Shown in pieces: positions 29,055 through 38,715 of a DNA stretch of 64,000 bases (its first letter is position 1; each line of letters opens with the position of its first letter). This DNA is from Reinekea marina (lineage in GTDB: Bacteria > Pseudomonadota > Gammaproteobacteria > Pseudomonadales > Natronospirillaceae). Under the pieces are notes generated by a model, which ran no database searches, had not been told where the DNA came from, and saw nothing but the letters and a program-made list of their open reading frames with translations. Location of the stretch: positions 3,398,501-3,462,500 of the forward strand of contig NZ_JAUFQI010000001.1 of NCBI RefSeq assembly GCF_030409715.1, given 5' to 3'. Made by a program: the position numbers and the translations under genes.

Positions 29055-31853
29055 ATGGTGATCGTAATCGCTTTACTTGTATTATTCAGTGCAGTAGCCG
29101 CGGTATTTGGCTGGCTACTTGCTGTGCCTGCGCTCTTCCAATTAACGCCCACAATTGCGCCCATGCAATTTAATTCGGCGTTAGGGTTGGCCTTAAGTGC
29201 TTTAGCCCTTCTCCTTTATGAAAAGCAGTACCATCGAACCGCTTTAGCAATGTGCTCCGTACCTGTCGTTATCGGTTTGCTCACATTACTTGAATACATT
29301 TTTCAGACTAACTTACGCATTGACGAGTTGTTCATATCATCTGAAATCATGGTGGGCACCTCACACCCAGGGCGAATGGGGCCTAACAGCGCGTTAAGCT
29401 TTATTGTTTTAGGGTTGGCCATCGTAGGTCTGAACCATTGTAAGCATCACGTCGCCAGCCAATTTATAGCACTAGCGCTAGTACTAACACTGTTGGCATT
29501 GTCTATTGAACCATTAATTGGTTACCTACTGGGCGTGGAAGCGGCCTATGGTTGGGGTCAGTTTACTCAAATAGCACCACAAACATCCTTCAGCTTCCTA
29601 TTGTTATCGTTAGCCTTAGCTTATCAAGGTACGGCTCAATACGAAGGTCGCAAATATTTATTCTTTACTCTGTTTTTGTTTTTTTCCGTATTCGCACTAG
29701 ACATGATAATGCCACTGGGCGTTGCCGTTGGCGTTTCTTATGTGCCGTTGGTGTTAAGCTGTTTATGGTTTAAACAAAAATCAGCACCTTGGTTGAGTGC
29801 GATACTGGCCTCGATTTTAATAATTTTAGGGTACTTTGTTTCACCGCCGCCTATTTCTACGCTTGAATACGCCCTCATCAATCGAATGCTCTCTATTATC
29901 GCCGTTTGGGTGATTGCAGCCTCGGTTTTCCTATTTTTAAAGAAAGAACGAGAATCTGTAGAAATTAAAGAGCACCTCGAAATGGCGTTAGAAGGGGCGG
30001 CTTTAAGTCCATGGAAATGGGATCTAGTGAGTGATGAGATAACATTTTCCAACACTCTGATAACCATGCTGGGCTATAACGTCCATTCATTTCCTAGCAA
30101 AGAGGCCGAGTGGTATAACCTTATCCACCCAGGCGATCGCGATGCCACCAAAGCGGTCATTACGGACTGCTTAACAGGTGACAAATCGACCTTTGAATTA
30201 GAGTTTCGTGTGCAACACAAGCAAGGGCAATGGCTAACGCTTCGTTCCTTAGGCAAAGTTTCAAAGCGATCTGTTATTGGTCAGCCCCTGCAAGTATCGG
30301 GCATCCATGAAAACATCACCGAACGCATTCAAAAAGATGAACAATTGCGTCTACTTGAAGCGGCCATTAATAATTCCAAAGATGCGCTACTAATAACCAA
30401 TGCAAACATTGAAGACCCTTCGATTGTTTTTGCCAGCGCGTCTAATATAGCGTTGTCGGGTTATCAACCTGAAGAGCTGCTAGGAAAAAACCCCAATATT
30501 TTACAAGACCGTCAGTGCTCTATGGGCGAGCAACTGGAGCAACGCCAGCGCATTAAAGAGGCTTTAGCAAACAACAAAGTATTCACGGGTGAAATGATCA
30601 ATGTAACAAAAGATGGTCGTGAATATTGGGTTCGACTGACAATTTTCCCTGTACAAAATACCGATGGCGTAACGACGCACTTTGGGTCGTTGGGCAGTGA
30701 TATTTCAGCCGAGCGCCAAGTACAACAACTGTTAAAATTAGAACAAGAACAATTTCAAACCGCAATGGAATCATCACCCATCGGCATTGCATTAGTCTCA
30801 CTTGAAGGCGAGTGGATTAGAGTGAACCGGGCGATGTGCGAACTGCTTGAATACCCAGAAGCGGAACTCATCACCCGTAACTTTAAAGAGCTCACGCACC
30901 CAGACGATATTGAGCTGGATTTGCCCTATATAGAGCCCATGTTTAACGGTGAAATCAACAGTTATGAAATAGAAAAAAGGTACAAAGCAAAATCGGGAAG
31001 AATATTCTGGGCGCTGCTGACCGTATCTTTAATCCGAGATAAAAACAATAACCCAATGCATTTTATTTCCCAAGTTCAAGACATTAACGAGAGAAAGGTT
31101 CAAGAGGCACAGGTGTCGCAATATTTAGAGGCGTTGGAAATCAGTAATCAAGAATTAGACGACTTTGCCTATATTGCCTCACATGATCTAAAGGAACCAT
31201 TAAGAGGCATTAACAACCATGCTCATTCACTGCTAAAACTGTACCACGATAAATTCGATGAAAGAGGACAACGAAAGCTAAACCGAATGGCCGTTCTGGC
31301 CGAAAAAATGGAGCAACTCATCAGCGATTTACTCTATTTTTCTCGCATTGGACGGGCAGAAGACGCCAAAGAAACATTCTCGGTCGAAGAACTGATCAAT
31401 AGTGAAGTTCAATTGCTAGGGAAACTAATCAGTGAATCAAATGGACGTGTAGAAATAAGCGCTCCGCTACCGGAGTTATACGCCAATCGTTTTAAAGTTT
31501 CGATAATCTTCCGAAATTTAATTTCAAACGCCTTAAAATATAACGACAACGAGCAAAAACTGATAAACATCCGTTTTGATAAGCACTTTAAACACGATAC
31601 TAAAACGCTTAATAATGTATTTCATGTGCAAGACAATGGCATTGGCATTGACCCTATGTTCCATGACAATATTTTTAGAATGTTTAAAAGACTGAACAGT
31701 GAAAAAAGCTATGGTTCGGGCACAGGTGCCGGTTTAGCCTTTGTAGCAAAGATTATTAAACAAGTAGGCGGACAGATCTGGGTTGATTCTGAACTTGGAA
31801 AAGGGTCGACCTTCCATTTCACGTTAGAAGGAGTTACTCATGAGCCGAATTAA
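29055..31853 (+). CDS. Membrane PAS-domain sensor histidine kinase
   Basis: A 932-residue kinase. Residues of about 1-310 contain about eight hydrophobic segments (a MASE-like membrane sensor). Three PAS domains follow: about 312-430, 440-560 and 565-690. The HisKA motif FAYIASHDLKEPLR has the phospho-His at 710, the type typical of phytochrome-like kinases. The HATPase has N-box NLISNALKYND, and GIGIDP and GSGTGAGLAF. The second PAS has LOV-like GKNPNILQD but lacks the LOV cysteine. It overlaps the next regulator by 14 bases. Ligand unknown. Confidence 0.93.
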   Translation: MVIVIALLVLFSAVAAVFGWLLAVPALFQLTPTIAPMQFNSALGLALSALALLLYEKQYHRTALAMCSVPVVIGLLTLLEYIFQTNLRIDELFISSEIMVGTSHPGRMGPNSALSFIVLGLAIVGLNHCKHHVASQFIALALVLTLLALSIEPLIGYLLGVEAAYGWGQFTQIAPQTSFSFLLLSLALAYQGTAQYEGRKYLFFTLFLFFSVFALDMIMPLGVAVGVSYVPLVLSCLWFKQKSAPWLSAILASILIILGYFVSPPPISTLEYALINRMLSIIAVWVIAASVFLFLKKERESVEIKEHLEMALEGAALSPWKWDLVSDEITFSNTLITMLGYNVHSFPSKEAEWYNLIHPGDRDATKAVITDCLTGDKSTFELEFRVQHKQGQWLTLRSLGKVSKRSVIGQPLQVSGIHENITERIQKDEQLRLLEAAINNSKDALLITNANIEDPSIVFASASNIALSGYQPEELLGKNPNILQDRQCSMGEQLEQRQRIKEALANNKVFTGEMINVTKDGREYWVRLTIFPVQNTDGVTTHFGSLGSDISAERQVQQLLKLEQEQFQTAMESSPIGIALVSLEGEWIRVNRAMCELLEYPEAELITRNFKELTHPDDIELDLPYIEPMFNGEINSYEIEKRYKAKSGRIFWALLTVSLIRDKNNNPMHFISQVQDINERKVQEAQVSQYLEALEISNQELDDFAYIASHDLKEPLRGINNHAHSLLKLYHDKFDERGQRKLNRMAVLAEKMEQLISDLLYFSRIGRAEDAKETFSVEELINSEVQLLGKLISESNGRVEISAPLPELYANRFKVSIIFRNLISNALKYNDNEQKLINIRFDKHFKHDTKTLNNVFHVQDNGIGIDPMFHDNIFRMFKRLNSEKSYGSGTGAGLAFVAKIIKQVGGQIWVDSELGKGSTFHFTLEGVTHEPN

Positions 31854-32298
31854 GGCGAATCAACTAATATTGGTCGTTGAAGACAGTGAGGATGACTATG
31901 AAGTCATGATGGACGCTTTTGAACTTTCCGATAGCTTACGCAACCCAATTTATCGTTGCGAAGATGGTCAATCGGCGTTGAATTACCTTCAACAGAAACC
32001 GCCGTTTAATGACGAAGAAAAATACCCACCACCGGCCATTATTTTGCTAGATCTGAATATGCCAGGGATCGACGGCCGCCAAGTGCTTAAAACCGTCAAG
32101 GCAGACGAAACTTTACGAAAAATCCCAGTAATAGTACTGACCACCTCAAACGATGAACGCGACATTGAAGACTGTTACGAACTCGGTGCCAACAGCTACA
32201 TTAAAAAGCCAGTCGATTTAGATAATTTCTTAGACGCGATCAAGCAGCTTAGAGAATATTGGTTTGAAGTTTCTATTTTGCCAAAAGGTGATCTATGA
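31840..32298 (+). CDS. Single-domain response regulator (Rcp1-like)
   Basis: A 152-residue receiver-only protein. It has the acidic pair DSEDD (about 15-19), phospho-Asp71 in ILLDLNMPGID, the Thr/Ser in TTSNDERD and the KKP lysine (about 135). The Rcp1 type usually receives phosphate from the phytochrome-like kinase just upstream. It overlaps the kinase by 14 bases and the next gene by four, so the three proteins are produced together. It has no output domain, so it is a phosphate relay or sink. Confidence 0.92.
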   Translation: MSRIKANQLILVVEDSEDDYEVMMDAFELSDSLRNPIYRCEDGQSALNYLQQKPPFNDEEKYPPPAIILLDLNMPGIDGRQVLKTVKADETLRKIPVIVLTTSNDERDIEDCYELGANSYIKKPVDLDNFLDAIKQLREYWFEVSILPKGDL

Positions 32299-33203
32299 AA
32301 GAAAAGAAGCGCGTGCTCATCGTTGACGACATTGAAGACGATGTTGAATACTGCATTGAATCTCTTGCCAATGATCCCCAACACGAGTGGGAAGCATTAT
32401 CCACCGATAATGGAAAGGATGCCCTTAATATTATTCGAGTAAATCGCTTTGATTGCATGCTCCTAGATTATTCCTTGCCGGCGTTAAATGGCATAGAAGT
32501 GCTGCAGCAATTAAGGGAAAATAATATTGAATTGCCCGTCATTATGTTAACCGGTCAAGGTAGCGAGCGCATTGCCGTAGAATCAATGAAATACGGCGCC
32601 CAAGACTATCTAACTAAAGATGAAATAAAATACCCCAATATTGTCAATGTGATGCTTCAGGGTATCGAAAGAAAAAAGCGCGAACTCACCATTTTCCAAC
32701 GGGCTAACTATGATCACTTAACTGGACTGGCAGGGAGAGCCCTATATCAAGATCGTATCAATAGTGCGATCGAAAGATGCTTGCGATTGGATAGCCATTT
32801 TATGTTGATCTTTCTGGATCTGGATAAGTTTAAAGGTGTCAATGATGTGCACGGCCACAAAGCAGGAGATCTTATGCTCAAAGAAGTGGCCGTTCGGTTG
32901 GAGTCTTGCGTCAGAAAAAGTGATACTGTGGCTCGATTGGGCGGTGATGAGTACGCCATCATCGTGGAAAACATTGACAGCAAGAATTCCCGATCGATTG
33001 AAAAGTTGCTTACAAAAATACATTCGGCCATTACCTCGCAACCCATCTATTACAAAAACGTATCGCTCGATTTCAATGCCAGTATTGGTGCAGCGATTTA
33101 CCCCGATTCAGCCAAAACTTGCGACGAATTAGAAGCGCTGGCCGATAAAGCCATGTACAAGAGCAAGCAAGACTGCGAGAAAAAGTTCAATTATATTCGT
33201 TAG
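32295..33203 (+). CDS. Response regulator diguanylate cyclase (REC-GGDEF)
   Basis: A 302-residue protein. The receiver domain (about residues 4-120) carries phospho-Asp58 in MLLDYSLPAL. The GGDEF domain (about 138-300) has the active motif RLGGDEYA at about 214-221, with a Tyr in place of Phe, and DLDKFKGVND for metal binding (about 176-185). No RxxD inhibitory site was clear. It would make cyclic di-GMP when phosphorylated. It is translated with the receiver-only partner upstream (four-base overlap). Confidence 0.93.
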   Translation: MKEKKRVLIVDDIEDDVEYCIESLANDPQHEWEALSTDNGKDALNIIRVNRFDCMLLDYSLPALNGIEVLQQLRENNIELPVIMLTGQGSERIAVESMKYGAQDYLTKDEIKYPNIVNVMLQGIERKKRELTIFQRANYDHLTGLAGRALYQDRINSAIERCLRLDSHFMLIFLDLDKFKGVNDVHGHKAGDLMLKEVAVRLESCVRKSDTVARLGGDEYAIIVENIDSKNSRSIEKLLTKIHSAITSQPIYYKNVSLDFNASIGAAIYPDSAKTCDELEALADKAMYKSKQDCEKKFNYIR

Positions 33204-33380
33204 CGATATAACCATGGGCTACACTTTTTTAATGCCTGTGCAGCGTCCTTCGAAGCAAGGTTAGAAGCTTCTTTTATTTTGAATGCGTATTTTTTTAAGA
33301 TCATCAATCGTTTATTTTAGCGACTTTCACCTAGTTTAGTATTCAGAAATCATAGAAAATTATTTTTATTCACCAAAAAA

Positions 33381-33405
33381 AAGGGCTCCTAAAATAGGAG
33401 CCCTT
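33381..33405. terminator. Bidirectional intrinsic terminator
   Basis: Perfect 10-bp stem AAGGGCTCCT (33381-33390) with AGGAGCCCTT (33396-33405), loop AAAAT. T/A runs flank it on both sides. It lies between the convergent REC-GGDEF and subtilisin genes, mainly serving the latter. Confidence 0.88.
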
Positions 33406-33427
33406 TTATACAGTTATTTTATGAGCG

Positions 33428-36400
33428 TTATTGTCTCACTAAATCAACTTGTACTGTACCAAGGTTACCAGCGTTCGCTGCATCAGTCCCCACAGAGAAA
33501 GATCCATAGAAGCGATCTCCAGATACAGAACCCGGTAGGTTGAAGTTCAAGGTAGCATCGAACGGTACACCACCGGCTTGTACGGTTGGCATATCAACTG
33601 ACAGATTCATTTCATCTCCAGTAACCACGGCCGCATGCACTGTGTAGTCTTGTGCATCTACGTGACCAGGCTCCCAGTTTTGAACCACAATCCACATTTG
33701 ACCAGCAGGCGGGTTAGCGATGTTAACGTATTCGAATGATCCGCCAGCAGCACTGTAACCAGCTAGTGTGCCAAAGCCAGGAGTAGAACCAATACCAACA
33801 AATAGATCTAAATCGCCAGACATTGATTCGGTGATTTCAGCAACAAATCGAGTTGCTCCAGCCGGTACATCGACGATGAATACTTCTTGGCCATTAACAG
33901 CAGGATCGAACCCACCATCGAACGGATCTCCATTTGACGGATCAGAAACCACAGCACCGGTATAAGCTTCAGACTTCGCTAGGCCTGTAATTTCAACCAT
34001 TGCGTTAGTAATCTCTACCGCCTTCAAGCCTGGTAATACAACCGAATCGGTTTCGAATGCCGCTGTAACATCAACCGAACCAGGTAGGTTAGATAATGCC
34101 GACAATGCAGCTACTGGGAAGTGGGCATCTGGAACGTGACGAGTCTTCGACTTAATCACAACCTGATCAAACAACCAATCACCAATACTTGTGCGAGAGG
34201 CATCCGCTGTAAAGGTAAGCGTTTGGCTTTCACCTGGCGCTAAACGGAAGTGCTTCGGAGCAACAGAAACGTGATCAGTCGATTGAGACTTCCAACGTGT
34301 TGATTTATCCGACACGTTAGTCACCGTACGAGTCCAAGTACAGCTAACCACACACGCGTCTTCGCCCAAGCCAGTTAGGTTCAACTCAGAAGGCTTACCA
34401 CCAATGAACGGATCTTTAGCTAAGAAGTTATCCAGTGTCTCATCAAGAACCAACGCTGCGTTTGCAGCCGCAACTAGATCGATACGACCAGCACCCATAT
34501 CAAATGGATCGGCTTGCGTTACACCATCTTCTTTTACATGGTTTAGATTCGCCGTCGTCATCATCGCCGATTGAATCTGCATGGGTGTCCAATCTGGGTG
34601 AAGCGCGGTTAACAACGCACCTGCGCCTGCAATATGCGGGCTAGACATCGATGTACCTTGAATGATGTTGTAGTCTTGCTCTGCTTCGCTGTAACCTTCA
34701 TGGAAAGCGGCAAAGATAGCACGACCCGGAGCGGTAATGTTTGGCTTAACAATAGATGGCACGCTTGGGTTAACGCCACGTGAACTGAAGTAAGCCATTA
34801 CATCGGCATATTCAGACGCTAATACAGCTTCGGTGCCTGTAATAGTTCCGACATGTCCTGAACCAGTTTTTAACCATTCGCGAATAGTCGTGAAATCGGT
34901 GAAGGTAATTTGAGTTGCTGGCACGGTGTGCGCATCTGTTTCAAAGTAACCAGAACCGTCTGGCGTACGAGGAGGTCGAGCAACAATAACTGCAGAGCCA
35001 CCATTGGCCGCTACATTCGTACCTTTAGCGACACGAGCAATAGCACCCAATTCACACAGTACAATTTCACCTTCAAACTTGCTGGTGAATTGACCTTCTA
35101 AACATAGTGGGTTGCCGTAATCGGCTGCATCAACAATAGCCGCTGGTCCAAAGCCTGGAGCGATCGATTGACCGATCATTTCTGGCAATGAATCACCTTG
35201 GTCATTGGTTAGACCTGTCACTGAATTCTTATACAGGTAATCATGTGAGCTTGCGGCTACCGTTGTAATCCACGGTGCATCGCCTGGGCTACCTACTGTC
35301 GCAAATTCAGGACCAGAGTTACCAGCAGAGGTTGCAACAAAGATACCGGCATCCATTGCGGCTAAGAAAGACAATGAATCGTTATCGGCCCACGGGTCAG
35401 AAGAACCGCCACCAATTGAGTAGTTAATAACATCAACGCCATCTAAAATAGCTTGGTTGATGGCAAACAAAATAGCACTCAAGTAACAGCCTGCATCACC
35501 ACAAACGGTATACGCAATCACGTTAGAACGTGGCGAAACACCCGAAATGGTTTTGCTGATTTCAAAGCCTGTCGGCGCTGATACCGTTGCGTTGTAAACC
35601 AAGTTACCAGCCGAAGTACCGGCCGTGTGAGAGCCGTGACCGTCTTGATCTCGCGGGCTACCTTCGTTAATGAACGGTACACCCCACGCCCCAATTAACT
35701 TGTCGTTACATGGGAAGGTTGCATCGTAGACTTCACTGGCAGGATCACACACACCAAAGTACTGGCCTTTTGGGTTAGAGTGACGATAACCATCGCCCGC
35801 AACTTCAGCAAATGAATCTGAAATTGGGTTAATACCTGTATCGATCACACCGACCACAACGCCTTCGCCACGGGTCGGCTCTAAGCCGGCTGTGCCGTGC
35901 CAAATTTGTGGAGCACCAATCCACTGGAAGCCGCCTTCATAAAAGCAGCCAGCCATACCGAAAGAAGCGGCAATGGCAACAAAGGTAGCCGACTTACGGC
36001 CAACCCAGCCACGACGCCAAGCAAATACAGTTAGGCCAAACATGAGCACCAAAGTAAAGGCCGTAATGGCCCATACTGAAGCATTCGCATTGTCTACTGG
36101 TACCGCATAGCCGGTGAGAGACTCTGTGCTTTCTAACTGGAATAGCTGATCTTTTTGAACTTTACGAACACCCTGAATAGAGGCAGCTTTTTGCGCTTCG
36201 GCTTCAGTAAGCTCAATAATAAGTACGTTAGAAGCTAATTGAAGCTGCTCAAGCGGAGTCACCATACGGCCCACTTGTGTAGACAGTTGCGCTAAGAACT
36301 TGTCTTGAGTGGTTTCTAAGTAATTCGCATAGTTTTGAACATGCGGCGCATTGACTTCTAGCTTCGATTTACCTTCCGTACTGGTGGCCTCATAGCCATT

Positions 36401-36703
36401 GATACCACCACGGTAACGAGCCACGGATGGATCTCTTAATGAAATAATGTATCGCTCTGTTGGCTCTGCAACAGCAAACGACATCATGCGGCTTTGAACA
36501 CCAAAGGCTTTAAAGCCTGTGCTTGGCGTCTGCTTGATGGTTTTTTCAATAACGGGTCGTTCAGTTTTAACCGCGCCTGTTGTTACACTTGATTGTGCAA
36601 AGGCTTGGCTAGATATAATGGCTGTACCAAGAGTCACCGCAAGAACGGCCGACTTTAAACCAGTACGAACAACATTATGAGCTCTAGACTGACTCATATT
36701 CAC
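33428..36703 (-). CDS. Subtilisin-like serine protease with a membrane hairpin between propeptide and catalytic domain
   Basis: A 1091-residue secreted protease. Signal-like segment ends near residue 36. An I9-type propeptide follows (about 80-190, ending VRKVQKDQLFQL). Then two hydrophobic segments occur: about 209-229 (SVWAITAFTLVLMFGLTVFAW) split from 239-255 by RRGWVGRK, an arrangement unusual for the family. The S8 domain has Asp288 in VIDTG, His356 in DGHGSHTAG, Asn462 and Ser685 in GTSMSSPH; a PA-like insert is at about 515-625. After it come Fn3-like and PPC-type modules to the end. It has its own terminator. Biological target unknown. Confidence 0.85.
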   Translation of the reverse strand: MNMSQSRAHNVVRTGLKSAVLAVTLGTAIISSQAFAQSSVTTGAVKTERPVIEKTIKQTPSTGFKAFGVQSRMMSFAVAEPTERYIISLRDPSVARYRGGINGYEATSTEGKSKLEVNAPHVQNYANYLETTQDKFLAQLSTQVGRMVTPLEQLQLASNVLIIELTEAEAQKAASIQGVRKVQKDQLFQLESTESLTGYAVPVDNANASVWAITAFTLVLMFGLTVFAWRRGWVGRKSATFVAIAASFGMAGCFYEGGFQWIGAPQIWHGTAGLEPTRGEGVVVGVIDTGINPISDSFAEVAGDGYRHSNPKGQYFGVCDPASEVYDATFPCNDKLIGAWGVPFINEGSPRDQDGHGSHTAGTSAGNLVYNATVSAPTGFEISKTISGVSPRSNVIAYTVCGDAGCYLSAILFAINQAILDGVDVINYSIGGGSSDPWADNDSLSFLAAMDAGIFVATSAGNSGPEFATVGSPGDAPWITTVAASSHDYLYKNSVTGLTNDQGDSLPEMIGQSIAPGFGPAAIVDAADYGNPLCLEGQFTSKFEGEIVLCELGAIARVAKGTNVAANGGSAVIVARPPRTPDGSGYFETDAHTVPATQITFTDFTTIREWLKTGSGHVGTITGTEAVLASEYADVMAYFSSRGVNPSVPSIVKPNITAPGRAIFAAFHEGYSEAEQDYNIIQGTSMSSPHIAGAGALLTALHPDWTPMQIQSAMMTTANLNHVKEDGVTQADPFDMGAGRIDLVAAANAALVLDETLDNFLAKDPFIGGKPSELNLTGLGEDACVVSCTWTRTVTNVSDKSTRWKSQSTDHVSVAPKHFRLAPGESQTLTFTADASRTSIGDWLFDQVVIKSKTRHVPDAHFPVAALSALSNLPGSVDVTAAFETDSVVLPGLKAVEITNAMVEITGLAKSEAYTGAVVSDPSNGDPFDGGFDPAVNGQEVFIVDVPAGATRFVAEITESMSGDLDLFVGIGSTPGFGTLAGYSAAGGSFEYVNIANPPAGQMWIVVQNWEPGHVDAQDYTVHAAVVTGDEMNLSVDMPTVQAGGVPFDATLNFNLPGSVSGDRFYGSFSVGTDAANAGNLGTVQVDLVRQ

Positions 36704-37188
36704 TTCCTTCTTTTGAGGTTGCCCCCTTCAATGCACAGTAATCCCATTTATTACGGGCGCAAAAAACCCACCGCCTACACTGTGTAAGGTTAAGGGTAAT
36801 CATTACTTGCTATGTGATGAGGCTTTATTATTAAGTTGACTCAGCCAAAGCTCACTGGGTAAGTGAACCACTGACTGGACTGTTGGGACTGGAATATGTT
36901 GAATGAATACAATACCTTTTAAGTAACTATTCAGCGTATCCGAAAACACCCATAGTACGAGTAAGAAGATTGAATCTTCAATCAGCTAAGTTACGGTGTT
37001 TACAGATAACCGACAAGCAAACAGTGTAAAAAAAATTTGTTTTTTGTGAACTGCGTCAAAAATATCAACGCAATATTTCACCTAGCGCAACAAAAGGATC
37101 AATTCAGCAATCATCATTGCAAAATATAAACCTTCTCAACTGTGCCTAAGGTTGGCATTATTCACTTTTATTCAATAGAGCCTATCCC
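36704..37188. other. 485-bp non-coding region between the protease and the RNA methyltransferase
   Basis: No gene is supported. A GTAAT-ATTAC stem lies near 36743-36760 in the 5' leader of the protease. The centre is AT-rich, and promoters for the two divergent genes are expected here. Confidence 0.45.
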
Positions 37189-37722
37189 TTGTCAAAATCT
37201 AACGCGTCTTACAATTCGTATATCGGCATAGCCTTAACAAACCCCAAAAGCCCAACCAACGTCGGCGCGGTGTTACGAGCCGCGGGTTGCTTTAATGCCA
37301 ATCAGGTTCTCTACACGGGTAATCGGTTTGATATTGCCAAAAAGTTTCAAACCGACACCAAGCAAGCCAATCATAGTATTGGGCTTACAAAGGTTGAGTG
37401 TTTTGATGGTGAAAAGCCGACACAGGCAAAGTTAGTATGCGTTGATCTTGTTGAAGGTGCGATTCCACTGATGGATTTTGAACACCCTGAGCAGGCACTC
37501 TATGTATTTGGCCCTGAAGATGGCTCTATAAACCAAGAAACCATTTCTAAAGCGGATGCCGTTGTGTATATCCCAACCACTGGCTGTTTAAATTTGGCCG
37601 CATCTGTCAACGTGCTTTTGTACGACCGACTGGCTAAAAGCACGCACATAGACCGAAGCAACGAATTAATCATTCGCTCTAGAGACAGAAACAACCAAAC
37701 ACGCGTTACAGACTCTGAATAA
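37189..37722 (+). CDS. TrmH/SpoU-family RNA methyltransferase
   Basis: A 177-residue SPOUT enzyme. SpoU motifs are in order: NPKSPTNVGAVLRAAGCF (about residues 17-34), VFGPEDGSIN (about 105-114) and the knot region CLNLAASVNVLLYDR (about 131-145). It would methylate a 2'-O ribose of tRNA or rRNA using SAM. It is shorter than TrmJ or TrmH and lacks a clear assignment to one target. It uses a TTG start (no ATG fits). The end overlaps the CWC gene by 17 bases, tail to tail. Confidence 0.87.
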   Translation: MSKSNASYNSYIGIALTNPKSPTNVGAVLRAAGCFNANQVLYTGNRFDIAKKFQTDTKQANHSIGLTKVECFDGEKPTQAKLVCVDLVEGAIPLMDFEHPEQALYVFGPEDGSINQETISKADAVVYIPTTGCLNLAASVNVLLYDRLAKSTHIDRSNELIIRSRDRNNQTRVTDSE

Positions 37723-37927
37723 AGCGCTCAGGGCTTTCTTGGTATTTGCTTAGGCATACAGAGCATATGCAGTGTTTATTTATTTGCTGTGGCGGCACAA
37801 GCGCGACAAGTTCGTTGGGAATACTTACGTTAAAGCACCAACAAGGTTCTTTGCTTTGTGCAGAACAGCTATTGTCTTGCTGGCAAAAAGGGCAAGTGTT
37901 TTCAGGCTTATTTACGCTATCTGTCAA
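37706..37927 (-). CDS. Cysteine-rich CWC family protein
   Basis: A 73-residue protein with CPFCQ, CWCF and CICSVCLSKY arranged as in the bacterial CWC (cysteine-rich) family, so it probably binds a metal such as zinc. Its TTG start overlaps the end of the rsuA-like gene by 11 bases; both are transcribed on the minus strand. This small neighbour of rsuA-type genes is seen in related bacteria. Role unknown. Confidence 0.82.
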   Translation of the reverse strand: MTDSVNKPENTCPFCQQDNSCSAQSKEPCWCFNVSIPNELVALVPPQQINKHCICSVCLSKYQESPERFIQSL

Positions 37928-38624
37928 ATGAAATTTCCTTCGAGGTTAGAGGCCTAAATTGGCCCGCTGGTAACTGATCATCTAAGACAATTGGCCCAAT
38001 CTGAGTGCGATGAATCGACATTACCGGGTTCCGAAATCGCCCAAACATGCGCTTTATTTGGTGATATCGGCCTTCAGTTAACTTAACTTGGGCTTGGCAA
38101 AGCGCTAAACGGGTTAGCTTGGCGGGGCGGGTGACGATGCCTTCATAATCGAAATACAACCCTTGAGCAAAGGCGTCAACGCATTCATCGCTGATAGGAT
38201 CCCTTACGGTAACTAGGTAGGTTTTTTCACAACCATATTGAGCGCCGCTTAATTGCTCGCTCCAGCGTGCATCATTGCTCAGGATTAACAATCCGGTGGA
38301 GTTTTTATCGAGCCGCCCAGCAATGTGTAACGCTTGGGCATTGGTTGGATCAATACTGTCCATGACCGTTGTTTGGTTATTGTCTTTTGTAGCGCTCAAT
38401 ACACCCGCGGGTTTATTGAACATAATATAAGTACGCTCTAACCCTACTTTTTGTTGCTCGGCACAGATGACCGTTGAGAATTGATCGACTATCTGTTGAG
38501 GGTCGTTTACCACTTTGCCATCAACGCTGACTTGTTGAGCGGCCAACAATTGCTGGGCTTGTCGCTTGCTCATTTGAAAATGGTGACACAAAAAACGATC
38601 CAACCTGAAGCGTTTAGATTTCAT
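37917..38624 (-). CDS. rsuA: Ribosomal small-subunit pseudouridine synthase (RsuA-type)
   Basis: A 235-residue enzyme that converts a uridine of 16S rRNA (position 516 in E. coli) to pseudouridine. The N-terminal S4 RNA-binding domain covers about residues 5-50 (RLDRFLCHHF). The catalytic Asp is in AGRLDKNSTGLLIL (about residue 105), and the C-terminal GRYHQIKRMF matches RsuA. The start at 38624 fits the family; an extension to 38735 would overlap the divergent MerR gene's promoter. Confidence 0.87.
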   Translation of the reverse strand: MKSKRFRLDRFLCHHFQMSKRQAQQLLAAQQVSVDGKVVNDPQQIVDQFSTVICAEQQKVGLERTYIMFNKPAGVLSATKDNNQTTVMDSIDPTNAQALHIAGRLDKNSTGLLILSNDARWSEQLSGAQYGCEKTYLVTVRDPISDECVDAFAQGLYFDYEGIVTRPAKLTRLALCQAQVKLTEGRYHQIKRMFGRFRNPVMSIHRTQIGPIVLDDQLPAGQFRPLTSKEISFDR

Positions 38625-38715
38625 ATATTTGCCATGCCCTGTTGACTCGCCCCTTACGTCAGGGTTTAGGATGCTTTCATTATATCGCAACAGGGTTAAA
38701 GAGGCACTTTCAACT

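Noticed and set aside
30380..30760. LOV photoreceptor domain
   Set aside because: The cysteine needed for flavin adduct formation is absent.
38629..38715. N-terminal extension of the MerR/TipAS gene
   Set aside because: It precedes the conserved MerR domain, overlaps the divergent rsuA leader, and the ATG at 38716 fits the family start.
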